Source: Zoogloeaceae bacterium (lineage in GTDB: Bacteria > Pseudomonadota > Gammaproteobacteria > Burkholderiales > Rhodocyclaceae). Taken from it: 14,971 nucleotides of DNA. The notes under the pieces are model-generated. The model made no database searches. It was not told the DNA's origin and saw nothing but the letters and a program-made list of their open reading frames with translations. The DNA lies in assembly GCA_031274855.1 (NCBI GenBank), contig JAISPO010000151.1, positions 1 through 14,971 on the forward strand. Direction: 5' to 3'. Position 1 is the first letter of the stretch; each line of letters opens with the position of its first letter. Made by a program: the position numbers and the translations under genes. Positions 1 to 6,330 of the stretch are shown in pieces.

Positions 1-119
1 ACATTCAGATGACGGTCAAGCTGATCGCCCCGATTGCGATGGAAGAAGGCTTGCGCTTTGCCATCCGTGAAGGCGGCCGGACGGTCGGCGCGGGTGTCGT
101 CGCAAAGATCATCGAGTAA
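1..119 (+). CDS. tuf: Elongation factor Tu, C-terminal end (partial)
   Basis: Only the last 39 codons are present, and the reading frame enters from the left edge. The translated end contains the EF-Tu barrel domain 3 signature LRFAIREGGRTVGAGVV and finishes AKIIE before TAA at 117-119. EF-Tu is the GTPase that carries aminoacyl-tRNA to the ribosomal A site in the cytoplasm. Its place just before rpsJ is the usual end of the str operon (rpsL-rpsG-fusA-tuf) in proteobacteria. Whether this is tufA or tufB cannot be told from this fragment, although the position next to the S10 operon favours the str-operon copy. Confidence 0.97.
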   Translation, partial: IQMTVKLIAPIAMEEGLRFAIREGGRTVGAGVVAKIIE

Positions 120-122
120 TAC

Positions 123-151
123 TTGCAATTCCGCGGAAAGCGCGCGATAAT
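123..151 (+). promoter_or_regulatory. Candidate sigma70 promoter for the S10 operon
   Basis: TTGCAA at 123-128 and GATAAT at 146-151 are separated by 17 bases and match the consensus hexamers at 4/6 and 5/6 positions. The predicted start of transcription is near 158, giving a leader of about 58 bases before rpsJ. The -10 box sits at the apex of the perfect 13-base palindrome at 135-163. It could give the S10 genes a start independent of the str operon. Found by eye, with no experimental support. Confidence 0.5.
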
Positions 152-163
152 CGCGCGCTTTCC
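135..163 (+). repeat. Perfect 13-bp inverted repeat between tuf and rpsJ
   Basis: The left arm GGAAAGCGCGCGA (135-147) and right arm TCGCGCGCTTTCC (151-163) are exact reverse complements around a 3-base centre TAA. As RNA it would form a very stable hairpin after tuf. No T-tract follows (next bases AATTTCAGG), so it is a poor intrinsic terminator as it stands. It may act as a transcript 3'-end stabiliser, a leaky terminator or a DNA operator over the promoter candidate at 123-151. Confidence 0.8.
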
Positions 164-215
164 AATTTCAGGGCGCTTGCGATTGCGGGGGCCCATTGCT
201 CTTTAAGGGTTTGTC

Positions 216-521
216 ATGCAGAACCAAAAGATTCGTATTCGCCTCAAGGCGTTTGACTACAAGTTGATCGACCAGTCCGCTCTTGAGATTGTCGAAGCCG
301 CGAAGCGCACCGGCGCAGTCGTCCGTGGCCCCGTGCCTTTGCCCACGCGAATCGAACGCTTCAATATCCTGCGCTCGCCGCACGTCAACAAAGCCTCCCG
401 CGACCAGTTTGAAATCCGCACCCATCTTCGTCTGATGGATATTGTCGATCCTACTGACAAGACCGTGGATGCGTTGATGAAGCTGGATTTGCCGGCCGGC
501 GTCGATGTCGAGATCAAGTAA
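216..521 (+). CDS. rpsJ: 30S ribosomal protein S10
   Basis: A 101-residue protein, close to the 103 of E. coli S10, beginning MQNQKIRIRLKAFD and carrying the conserved segments AKRTGA, SPHVNK and FEIRTHLRLMDI. S10 sits in the head of the 30S subunit. In E. coli it also acts as NusE, pairing with NusB in transcription antitermination and with NusG to link ribosome and polymerase. ATG 216 is chosen because AAGGG at 205-209 lies 6 bases upstream and the N-terminus matches the family exactly. It is the first gene of the S10 operon, after a 96-base gap from tuf that holds a promoter candidate and a palindrome. It is followed by an unusually long 112-base gap to rplC. Confidence 0.98.
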   Translation: MQNQKIRIRLKAFDYKLIDQSALEIVEAAKRTGAVVRGPVPLPTRIERFNILRSPHVNKASRDQFEIRTHLRLMDIVDPTDKTVDALMKLDLPAGVDVEIK

Positions 522-633
522 AACACTTGCCGGCGCTGTCTTGTGAAAGCGCTGACAGGAAAATGCAGTTAAAGCAGTACCCAAAGTAGCACCTTGGACA
601 TCCGGCCAATCGTAGCCGGGGTTAGGAGAAAAA
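522..633 (+). promoter_or_regulatory. Structured spacer between rpsJ and rplC
   Basis: This 112-base gap has no recognisable promoter. It can fold in two competing ways near its start: GCGCT (533-537) with AGCGC (548-552), or CTGTC (536-540) with GACAG (554-558), two pairings that cannot both form fully. A third short stem, CCGGC (602-606) with GCCGG (615-619), lies just before the rplC Shine-Dalgarno AGGAG (624-628). It could influence rplC translation or processing of the polycistronic mRNA. This is inference from base pairing only. Confidence 0.4.
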
Positions 634-1275
634 ATGAGTTTGGGCCTTGTAGGACGCAAGGTCGGCATGACCCGCATATTTGCCGAGGACGGTTCAACCG
701 TTCCGGTCACTGTGCTCGATGTGTCGAACAATCGCGTCACTCAAATCAAAACGCCTGAAGCGGACGGTTATGCCGCCATTCAGGTTACGTTCGGCAAGCG
801 CCGTCCGAGCCGTGTCGGCAAGCCGCTGGCAGGCCATCTGGCCAAGGCCGGTGTCGAAGCGGGCGAACTCCTCAGGGAGTTTCCGGTCGTGCAGGGCGAG
901 CTTGGCAACTTCAAGCCGGGCGACGTGATTTCCGTCACGATTTTTCAAGCCGGCCAGAAGGTCGACATTTCCGGCACCACCATCGGCAAGGGTTTTGCCG
1001 GTTCGATCAAGCGTCACCATTTCGGATCGAACCGCGCTTCCCACGGCAACTCGGTTTCGCATAATTCGCCGGGCTCGATCGGCATGGCGCAGGATCCGGG
1101 GCGCGTGTTTCCGGGCAAGCGCATGGCCGGTCATCTGGGCGATGTTGCCAGCACGATGCAGAACCTTGAAGTCGTCCGCGTCGACGAAACCCGTCAGTTG
1201 CTTCTCGTGAAAGGCGCCGTACCCGGCGCCAGGGGCGGCGATGTGGTGGTTCGTCCGGCCGTGCGGACCAAGTAA
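634..1275 (+). CDS. rplC: 50S ribosomal protein L3
   Basis: 213 residues against 209 in E. coli. The N-terminal GLVGRKVGMTRIF and the central loop GKGFAGSIKRHHFGSN followed by SHGNSVSHNSPGSIG are diagnostic of L3. This protein starts 50S assembly near the 3' end of 23S rRNA, and its long loop reaches the peptidyl transferase centre. The glutamine methylated by PrmB in E. coli (Q150) is kept here as Q153, in GMAQDPG instead of GQNQTPG. ATG 634 has AGGAG 5 bases upstream. The end VKGAVPGARGGDVVVRPA is typical. The gene is followed after 12 bases by rplD. Confidence 0.98.
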   Translation: MSLGLVGRKVGMTRIFAEDGSTVPVTVLDVSNNRVTQIKTPEADGYAAIQVTFGKRRPSRVGKPLAGHLAKAGVEAGELLREFPVVQGELGNFKPGDVISVTIFQAGQKVDISGTTIGKGFAGSIKRHHFGSNRASHGNSVSHNSPGSIGMAQDPGRVFPGKRMAGHLGDVASTMQNLEVVRVDETRQLLLVKGAVPGARGGDVVVRPAVRTK

Positions 1276-1287
1276 GGGGCGATCGCG

Positions 1288-1911
1288 ATGGAATTGAAAT
1301 TAATTAACGATCAAGGACAACAGGCCGCCACGGTTTCCGCGTCGGATGCCCTGTTCTCCAGAGACTACAACGAGGCGCTGGTACATCAGGTCGTCGTTGC
1401 CTATCAGGCGAACGCCCGTTCCGGCAACCGCGCGCAGCTTACCCGCGCCGAAGTTCGTCACAGCACGAAAAAGCCTTTCCGTCAGAAAGGCACCGGCAAT
1501 GCCCGCGCCGGCATGACCGCCTCGCCGCTGTGGCGTGGCGGCGGCCGTATTTTCCCGAACAAGCCGGACGAGAATTTCTCCCACAAGGTCAACCGCAAGA
1601 TGTATCGCGCCGGTGTGGCGGCGATTCTCTCGCAACTGGCCCGCGAAGACCGTCTGGCTGTTGTCGAGAATTTCTCGGTGACTGCGCCCAAGACCAAGCT
1701 GGTGGCCCAGAAGCTCAAGGGGCTGGGGATTGCCGACTCGGTACTGATCATTACCGACAGCCTCGACGACAACCTGATGCTGGCCTCCCGCAATCTGCCG
1801 AATATTCTGGTGCTGGAGGTACAGCAGGCCGATCCGGTGTCTCTGGTGCGCTTCCCGAAAGTGCTGATGACCAAGGCCGCGGTCGCCAAGATGGAGGAGA
1901 TGCTGGGATGA
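1288..1911 (+). CDS. rplD: 50S ribosomal protein L4
   Basis: 207 residues (201 in E. coli). The extended loop at about residues 45-100 carries TRAEVRHSTKKPFRQKGTGNA and WRGGGRIFPNKP, the segment that lines the peptide exit tunnel and holds macrolide-resistance positions in other bacteria. L4 binds 23S rRNA early in 50S assembly. In E. coli it also represses its own S10 operon by attenuation and translational control and can bind RNase E. Whether such feedback exists here is unknown. The stop codon overlaps the rplW start in an ATGA arrangement at 1908-1911, so rplW is probably translationally coupled to it. Confidence 0.98.
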   Translation: MELKLINDQGQQAATVSASDALFSRDYNEALVHQVVVAYQANARSGNRAQLTRAEVRHSTKKPFRQKGTGNARAGMTASPLWRGGGRIFPNKPDENFSHKVNRKMYRAGVAAILSQLAREDRLAVVENFSVTAPKTKLVAQKLKGLGIADSVLIITDSLDDNLMLASRNLPNILVLEVQQADPVSLVRFPKVLMTKAAVAKMEEMLG

Positions 1912-2225
1912 GCACGCCCAAGTTTAACGAGGAGCGCCTGCTACAGGTGCTGTTGGCTCCGCAGGTGTCCGAAAAGGCCACCTACCTTGCCGACAAGAAC
2001 GAACAAGTCATCTTCATCGTCGCGCCGGATGCTACCAAGCCGGAAATCAAGGCGGCTGTCGAAATGCTGTTCAAAGTCGAGGTGAAGTCGGTGCAGGTCG
2101 CCAATATCAAGGGCAAGGCAAAACGCTTTGGCCGTACCATGGGCCGCCGCAGCGATGTCCGCAAAGCCTTCGTCTGTCTGAAAGCCGGACAGGAAATCAA
2201 CTTCGTCGAAGGAGGGAAGGCGTAA
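1908..2225 (+). CDS. rplW: 50S ribosomal protein L23
   Basis: 105 residues (100 in E. coli), beginning MSTPKFNEERLLQVLLAPQV, a typical betaproteobacterial L23 N-terminus, with SEKAT and the flexible KGKAKRFGRTMGRRSD loop. L23 sits at the exit of the peptide tunnel and is the docking site for trigger factor and signal recognition particle. ATG 1908 is chosen over any in-frame upstream codon because the homology starts there. GGAGGA at 1893-1898 inside rplD gives a good ribosome binding site, and the 4-base overlap with rplD is usual for the operon. Its own end supplies GGAGGG (2211-2216) for rplB. Confidence 0.97.
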   Translation: MSTPKFNEERLLQVLLAPQVSEKATYLADKNEQVIFIVAPDATKPEIKAAVEMLFKVEVKSVQVANIKGKAKRFGRTMGRRSDVRKAFVCLKAGQEINFVEGGKA

Positions 2226-3059
2226 ATGGCACTCGTCAAAGTCAAGCCGACTTCTGCCGGACGTCGGGGTCTCGTCAAGGTCGTCAATCCGGGTCTGCAC
2301 AAAGGGCGGCCCGTCGATGCCCTGATCGAGAAAAAGATCAGCACGGCCGGTCGCAACAATCATGGCCGCATCACCACCCGCCACAGAGGCGGCGGTCACA
2401 AGCAGCATTACCGGATCATCGACTTCAAGCGCAACAAGGATGGCATTGTCGCCAAAGTTGAGCGCATCGAGTACGACCCGAATCGCTCCGCCAATATCGC
2501 TCTGCTGCTTTATGCGGATGGCGAGCGTCGCTACATCATCGCCACCAAAGGCATGATCGTCGGTCAGGAAGTCCTGTCCGGTTCCGAAGCGCCGATCAAG
2601 AGCGGTAACGCGCTGCCGGTGCGGAACATTCCGGTGGGTACGACCATTCACTGCATCGAACTGCAACCCGGTAAAGGCGCGCAACTGGCGCGTTCTGCCG
2701 GTACCTCGGTTCAGTTGCTGGCCCGCGAAGGCTCTTACGCGCAAGTCCGTTTGCGCTCCGGTGAAATCCGCCGCATTCATGTCGAATGCCGCGCGACCAT
2801 CGGTGAAGTGGGCAATGAGGAAAACAACCTGCGCAAGATCGGCAAGGCCGGCGCGCAGCGTTGGCGCGGCATTCGTCCGACGGTGCGCGGCGTTGCCATG
2901 AACCCGATCGACCACCCGCACGGCGGCGGCGAAGGCCGTACCGGCGAGGGCCGTGTGCCGGTCAGCCCGTGGGGTCAGCCGGCCAAGGGATATCGCACCC
3001 GCAACAACAAGCGCACCGACGTGATGATCGTCCAGCGCAGGCCGAAAGGTAAGAGGTAA
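2226..3059 (+). CDS. rplB: 50S ribosomal protein L2
   Basis: 277 residues (273 in E. coli), starting directly after the rplW stop with no spacer. L2 joins the subunits and supports peptidyl transfer. The motif AMNPIDHPHGGGEGR is present around residues 224-238, with H230 matching the conserved E. coli H229 near the peptidyl transferase centre. Other hallmarks are NNHGRITTRHRGGGHK near residues 44-59 and the basic end RTRNNKRTDVMIVQRR. The Shine-Dalgarno GGAGGG lies inside the end of rplW, so translation of the two genes is linked. Confidence 0.98.
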   Translation: MALVKVKPTSAGRRGLVKVVNPGLHKGRPVDALIEKKISTAGRNNHGRITTRHRGGGHKQHYRIIDFKRNKDGIVAKVERIEYDPNRSANIALLLYADGERRYIIATKGMIVGQEVLSGSEAPIKSGNALPVRNIPVGTTIHCIELQPGKGAQLARSAGTSVQLLAREGSYAQVRLRSGEIRRIHVECRATIGEVGNEENNLRKIGKAGAQRWRGIRPTVRGVAMNPIDHPHGGGEGRTGEGRVPVSPWGQPAKGYRTRNNKRTDVMIVQRRPKGKR

Positions 3060-3062
3060 GCT

Positions 3063-3347
3063 ATGGCACGTTCAATCAAGAAAGGCCCGTTTGTCGACGA
3101 TCATCTGGTCAAGAAGGTCGATACCGCGCGTGCCGCCAATGACAAGCGCCCGATCAAGACCTGGTCGCGGCGTTCCACTGTTCTGCCGGATTTCGTCGGC
3201 TTGACCATCGCCGTGCATAACGGCAAGCAGCATGTTCCCGTCTATGTGTCGGAGAACATGGTCGGCCACAAGCTCGGCGAGTTTGCTCACACCCGCACCT
3301 TCAAAGGCCATACGGCCGGCAAGAAGGCGGCGGTGGCGAAGAAGTAA
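3063..3347 (+). CDS. rpsS: 30S ribosomal protein S19
   Basis: 94 residues (92 in E. coli), with the near-invariant opening ARSIKKGPFVDDHL and the later segments WSRRSTVLPDFVG, VHNGKQHVPVY and MVGHKLGEFAHTRTFKGH. S19 lies in the 30S head beside S13, contacts the A-site tRNA region and takes part in an intersubunit bridge. It follows rplB after 3 bases, and its SD-like AGAGGTAAG overlaps the rplB stop codon. Confidence 0.98.
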   Translation: MARSIKKGPFVDDHLVKKVDTARAANDKRPIKTWSRRSTVLPDFVGLTIAVHNGKQHVPVYVSENMVGHKLGEFAHTRTFKGHTAGKKAAVAKK

Positions 3348-3359
3348 TCAGGAGTGATG

Positions 3360-3689
3360 ATGGAAACCAACGCTATCCTCCGCGGCGTCCGTCTGTCCGC
3401 CCAGAAAGGCCGCCTCGTTGCGGATCTGGTGCGCGGCAAGCCGGTCGAGCAGGCGCTCAACATTCTCGCCTTCTCCCCGCAAAAAGGGGCCGTAATCATC
3501 AAGAAGGTTCTGGAATCCGCGATTGCGAACGCCGAGCACAATGACGGCGCCGACATCGACGTCTTGAAGGTCAAGACCGTTTATGTCGAAAAAGGCATGG
3601 TGCTCAAGCGATTCACCGCGCGCGCCAAAGGGCGCGGCAACAGAATCACCAAGCCTACCTGCCATATCTACGTGACCGTCGGAGACTAA
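3360..3689 (+). CDS. rplV: 50S ribosomal protein L22
   Basis: 109 residues from ATG 3360. Two further in-frame starts lie immediately upstream (GTG 3354, ATG 3357). ATG 3360 is preferred because the protein then begins METNAILRGVRLSAQK like its relatives (110 residues in E. coli), and CAGGAG at 3349-3354 lies 5 bases upstream. L22 has a globular domain on the subunit surface and a beta-hairpin, here around VEKGMVLKRFTARAKGRGNR, that extends along the exit tunnel next to L4 and forms part of its narrowest point. The segment LESAIANAEHNDGADID is diagnostic. Confidence 0.97.
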   Translation: METNAILRGVRLSAQKGRLVADLVRGKPVEQALNILAFSPQKGAVIIKKVLESAIANAEHNDGADIDVLKVKTVYVEKGMVLKRFTARAKGRGNRITKPTCHIYVTVGD

Positions 3690-3698
3690 GGAGAACTC

Positions 3699-4574
3699 AT
3701 GGGACAGAAGATTCACCCAACCGGTTTCAGGCTCTCGGTCACGCGCGACTGGGCATCCCGCTGGTACGCCAGCACCAAGACCTTTCCGCAAATGCTGAAA
3801 GAGGATATCGAGGTCCGCGATTACCTGAAGAAGAAGCTGGCACATGCTTCAGTTGGCCGCGTCGTCATCGAGCGTCCGGCGAAGAACGCCCGCGTGACTG
3901 TCTACAGCGCGCGGCCCGGCGTCGTCATCGGCAAGAAGGGCGAGGATATCGAACATCTGAAGACTGACCTGCAACGCCGCATGGGCGTGCCGGTGCATGT
4001 CAACATCGAGGAAATCCGCAAGCCGGAAACCGATGCGCAACTGATTGCCGATTCCATCGCCCAGCAGCTTGAAAAGCGCATCATGTTCCGCCGCGCCATG
4101 AAGCGCGCCATGCAGAACGCCATGCGCCTTGGCGCTCAGGGCATCAAGATCATGAGTTCCGGCCGCTTGAACGGCGCTGAAATTGCCCGTACCGAGTGGT
4201 ACCGCGAAGGGCGCGTGCCGCTCCATACCCTGCGTGCCGATATCAATTACGGCACCTCGGAAGCGAAAACGACCTACGGTATCATCGGCATCAAGGTCTG
4301 GGTATTCAAGGGCGAGGCGCTGGCCAAGAACGAACAGCCCGCTGCCGTTCCCGAGACGCCGGCCGAGGAGCAACCCATCCGCCGTCCGCGCAAGACCGTC
4401 CAGCGCAAGGAAGAAGGCGCACCGGCCAGAACCGGCGCTCCCGCCAACCGGCGCCCCCCCAGGGCCGCTGCTGCTGCGGGCGCCGATGCCAAGCCGGCGC
4501 CGGCCAGTGATCCTGCCAAGGCCCCTGCCAAGCGCGTGCGCAAGGCAGTTGCCAAGCCGGAAGCTAAGGAGTAA
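3699..4574 (+). CDS. rpsC: 30S ribosomal protein S3 with long C-terminal tail
   Basis: 291 residues, well over the 233 of E. coli. The S3 core runs to about residue 210. A type II KH domain shows VVIGKKGEDI with the GxxG loop at residues 78-81. R131, R132 and K135 match the E. coli residues needed for mRNA unwinding at the entry channel. The C-terminal domain contains SGRLNGAEIARTEW and the segment LHTLRADINYG. From about residue 211 a tail of some 80 residues rich in Ala, Pro, Lys and Arg follows and looks disordered. Such tails occur on some betaproteobacterial S3 proteins; the role is unknown. SD AAGGAG precedes ATG 3699, and its own AAGGAG at the end serves rplP. Confidence 0.97.
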   Translation: MGQKIHPTGFRLSVTRDWASRWYASTKTFPQMLKEDIEVRDYLKKKLAHASVGRVVIERPAKNARVTVYSARPGVVIGKKGEDIEHLKTDLQRRMGVPVHVNIEEIRKPETDAQLIADSIAQQLEKRIMFRRAMKRAMQNAMRLGAQGIKIMSSGRLNGAEIARTEWYREGRVPLHTLRADINYGTSEAKTTYGIIGIKVWVFKGEALAKNEQPAAVPETPAEEQPIRRPRKTVQRKEEGAPARTGAPANRRPPRAAAAAGADAKPAPASDPAKAPAKRVRKAVAKPEAKE

Positions 4575-4576
4575 TC

Positions 4577-4990
4577 ATGCTGCAACCAGCACGCAGAAAA
4601 TATCGCAAAGAACAAAAAGGCCGTAACACCGGCGTCGCCACGCGCGGCGCGAAGGTGAGCTTCGGCGAATACGGCCTCAAGGCAATCGGACGCGGCCGCC
4701 TGACGGCCCGCCAGATTGAGGCTGCCCGTCGCGCCATGACGCGTCATATCAAGCGCGGCGGCCGCATCTGGATCCGCATTTTCCCGGACAAGCCGATTTC
4801 CAGAAAGCCTGCCGAGGTCCGCATGGGTAACGGCAAGGGCGCGCCTGAATACTGGGTTGCCGAAATCCAGCCGGGCAAAGTGCTTTATGAAATGGACGGC
4901 GTCGACGAAGCGTTGGCGCGTGAGGCGTTCCGGTTGGCCGCTGCCAAGCTGCCGCTTGAAACGACTTTCGTTGTCCGTCACTTGGGGTAA
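4577..4990 (+). CDS. rplP: 50S ribosomal protein L16
   Basis: 137 residues (136 in E. coli). L16 organises the A-site tRNA elbow region of the 50S subunit and is added late in assembly. Diagnostic parts are MLQPARRKYRKEQKGRN, GLKAIGRGRLTARQIEAAR and YWVAEIQPGKVLYEMDGV. The arginine hydroxylated by RoxA/YcfD in E. coli (R81) is kept as R82 in VRMGNGKG. The gene starts 2 bases after rpsC and its ribosome binding site (AAGGAG, 4566-4571) overlaps the rpsC stop. Confidence 0.98.
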   Translation: MLQPARRKYRKEQKGRNTGVATRGAKVSFGEYGLKAIGRGRLTARQIEAARRAMTRHIKRGGRIWIRIFPDKPISRKPAEVRMGNGKGAPEYWVAEIQPGKVLYEMDGVDEALAREAFRLAAAKLPLETTFVVRHLG

Positions 4991-4993
4991 GAC

Positions 4994-5188
4994 ATGAAGG
5001 CGAGTGAACTCAGACAAAAAAACGATTCCGAACTGGCCAAGGAGCTGCTGGATTTGCGCAAGGCCCAGTTTTCCTTGCGTATGCAGGTGGCTACTCAGCA
5101 GTTGAGCAGCACTGCCCAGCTCGGCAAGGTGCGCAAGGATATCGCGCGCGTCAAAACCATTCAGCGTGAGAAGGCGGCCAAGCAATGA
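4994..5188 (+). CDS. rpmC: 50S ribosomal protein L29
   Basis: 64 residues, the same size class as E. coli L29 (63). It is a short two-helix protein with MKASELRQKNDSELAKELLD and the second helix around LGKVRKDIARVKTIQREKA. L29 sits beside L23 at the tunnel exit and contributes to the trigger factor and SRP docking area. It starts 3 bases after rplP and its TGA overlaps the rpsQ ATG (5185-5188), indicating coupled translation. Confidence 0.96.
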   Translation: MKASELRQKNDSELAKELLDLRKAQFSLRMQVATQQLSSTAQLGKVRKDIARVKTIQREKAAKQ

Positions 5189-5457
5189 CCCAAGCCACTG
5201 AACAAAAAACCCGCCGCACCCTGCAAGGGCGCGTCGTCAGCGACAAAATGGCCAAGACCGTGACGGTGCTGGTCGAGCGTCGCGTCAAGCATCCGGTCAT
5301 CGGCAAGGTGATGATCCGCTCGCGCAAGTACCACGCTCATATCGAGGGTTTGCAGGCGGCCACTGGCGATCTGGTTCAGATCGAGGAGTGCGCGCCGATT
5401 TCCCGTACCAAGGCATGGCGCGTCACGCAGGTGGTCGAGAAGTCCAGCGCCATTTGA
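5185..5457 (+). CDS. rpsQ: 30S ribosomal protein S17
   Basis: 90 residues (84 in E. coli), an OB-fold primary 16S rRNA binder important early in 30S body assembly. Recognisable parts are LQGRVVSDKMAKTVTVLVER, HPVIGKVMIRSRKYHAH and IEECAPISRTKAWRV. ATG 5185 overlaps the rpmC stop by four bases. It is the last gene of the S10 unit. After it comes a 164-base gap with a strong promoter candidate, so this is the likely boundary between the S10 and spc transcription units. No clear terminator follows, so readthrough into rplN is possible. Confidence 0.97.
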   Translation: MTQATEQKTRRTLQGRVVSDKMAKTVTVLVERRVKHPVIGKVMIRSRKYHAHIEGLQAATGDLVQIEECAPISRTKAWRVTQVVEKSSAI

Positions 5458-5470
5458 CGTGAAATAGTTG

Positions 5471-5499
5471 TTGACGGGCAGGAAATGAAGTCGTAGAAT
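5471..5499 (+). promoter_or_regulatory. Strong sigma70 promoter candidate for the spc operon
   Basis: TTGACG (5471-5476) and TAGAAT (5494-5499) match the consensus at 5/6 positions each with an ideal 17-base spacer, and transcription would start near 5506. The promoter begins 13 bases after the rpsQ stop. An inverted repeat GGCAGGA (5477-5483) / TCCTGCC (5499-5505) occupies the spacer and the start region, so an operator-like role is conceivable. The gene order matches E. coli, where a separate spc promoter lies before rplN. Confidence 0.78.
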
Positions 5500-5505
5500 C
5501 CTGCC

Positions 5506-5621
5506 TCTTTGCCAAAGGCGACAAAGCTAAATTAAGTCAGCTTTTGGCGTTTACCGACCCGAACGGGTTCCAAGACTGACTGCCTCGCTTCTGGCGAGGG
5601 GGATTAAGTTGGAGATATGTA
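5506..5621 (+). promoter_or_regulatory. Structured leader of the spc operon
   Basis: About 115 bases of predicted 5' leader precede rplN. It can form an interrupted stem with GCCAAA (5511-5516) pairing TTTGGC (5543-5548) around AGCT/AGCT (5525-5528, 5539-5542). A small stem ACCC (5557-5560) / GGGT (5565-5568) and a hairpin CCTCGC (5583-5588) / GCGAGG (5594-5599) with loop TTCTG follow. The rplN Shine-Dalgarno GGAG (5611-5614) lies 12 bases past the last stem and appears open. A protein-binding or attenuation role is possible but unproven; no known riboswitch is recognised. Confidence 0.5.
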
Positions 5622-5990
5622 ATGATCCAGATGCAGTCAATGCTCGATGTCGCCGACAACACCGGCGCGCGCGCAGTTATGTGTATCAAGGTGTTGGGCG
5701 GCTCCAAGCGCCGCTATGCCGGTATTGGCGATGTCATCAAGGTCAGCATCAAGGATGCTGCGCCCCGTGGCCGCGTCAAAAAGGGCGAGATCTATAACGC
5801 CGTGGTTGTGCGTACCGCCAAGGGCGTGCGCCGTCCTGACGGCTCCCTGGTCAAGTTCGACGAGAATGCCGCGGTGCTGCTCAACAACAAGCTGGAGCCG
5901 ATCGGCACTCGTATCTTCGGGCCGGTGACGCGCGAGTTGCGTACCGAGCGGTTCATGAAAATCGTCTCGCTGGCGCCTGAGGTTCTGTAA
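5622..5990 (+). CDS. rplN: 50S ribosomal protein L14
   Basis: 122 residues (123 in E. coli), opening MIQMQSMLDVADNTGAR, with VMCIKVLGGSKRRYAG, VRRPDGSLVKFDENAAVLLN and the closing RELRTERFMKIVSLAPEVL. L14 is a beta-barrel 50S protein at the subunit interface that forms bridge B8 with 16S rRNA and is the binding site of the silencing factor RsfS. ATG 5622 is supported by GGAG 7 bases upstream and family alignment. It is the first gene of the spc unit, behind its own promoter and leader. Confidence 0.98.
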   Translation: MIQMQSMLDVADNTGARAVMCIKVLGGSKRRYAGIGDVIKVSIKDAAPRGRVKKGEIYNAVVVRTAKGVRRPDGSLVKFDENAAVLLNNKLEPIGTRIFGPVTRELRTERFMKIVSLAPEVL

Positions 5991-6003
5991 GGGGTTCGTT
6001 CAC

Positions 6004-6321
6004 ATGAGCAAGATTCGCAAAGGCGATGACGTCGTCGTCATCGCAGGCAAAGACAAGGGCAAGCGCGGCACCGTGCTCAGCCGTTTCGACATCGACCATC
6101 TCGTTGTCGAAGGCGTGAATCGTGTCAAGAAGCACGAGAAGCCCAACCCCATGAAGGGGCAGGCCGGTGGCATCATCGAAAAGGAGATGCCGATTCAGAT
6201 TTCCAATGTGGCGCTGTTCAACCCCGCCACCCAGAAGGCAGACCGCGTCGGCTTCAAGATGCTTGACGACGGGCGCAAGGTACGGGTGTTCAAGTCGAAC
6301 GGCGAAGTCGTGGATGCGTAA
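6004..6321 (+). CDS. rplX: 50S ribosomal protein L24
   Basis: 105 residues (104 in E. coli). A KOW motif near the N-terminus reads RKGDDVVVIAGKDKGKRGTV. The segments VNRVKKHEKPNP and IEKEMPIQISNVALFNP are typical. L24 is an assembly initiator that binds the 5' part of 23S rRNA and has a loop near the tunnel exit. It starts 13 bases after rplN, with AAGGGG overlapping the rplN stop as ribosome binding site. In E. coli the mRNA around the rplX-rplE junction is bound by S8 as feedback control. The 9-base gap here is too short to judge by eye. Confidence 0.98.
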   Translation: MSKIRKGDDVVVIAGKDKGKRGTVLSRFDIDHLVVEGVNRVKKHEKPNPMKGQAGGIIEKEMPIQISNVALFNPATQKADRVGFKMLDDGRKVRVFKSNGEVVDA

Positions 6322-6330
6322 GGACTGATG

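Noticed and set aside
135..163. Palindrome after tuf as a plain intrinsic terminator
   Set aside because: No T-tract follows the stem, so it was listed as a repeat of unknown role.
541..569. Possible promoter in the rpsJ-rplC gap (TTGTGA with TGCAGT)
   Set aside because: The -10 matches the consensus poorly, and CTGACA nearby has no -10 at a proper distance.
1941..2921. Open frame of 326 codons on the - strand opposite rplW and rplB
   Set aside because: Antisense shadow of conserved ribosomal genes with no family match.
3354..3359. Earlier starts (GTG 3354, ATG 3357) for rplV
   Set aside because: They overlap or crowd the Shine-Dalgarno CAGGAG; family N-terminus and spacing favour ATG 3360.
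4274..5185. Open frame of 303 codons on the - strand opposite the S3 tail, rplP and rpmC
   Set aside because: Low-complexity Ala/Gly/Leu content mirrors the repetitive S3 tail; no start signal or domain supports it.
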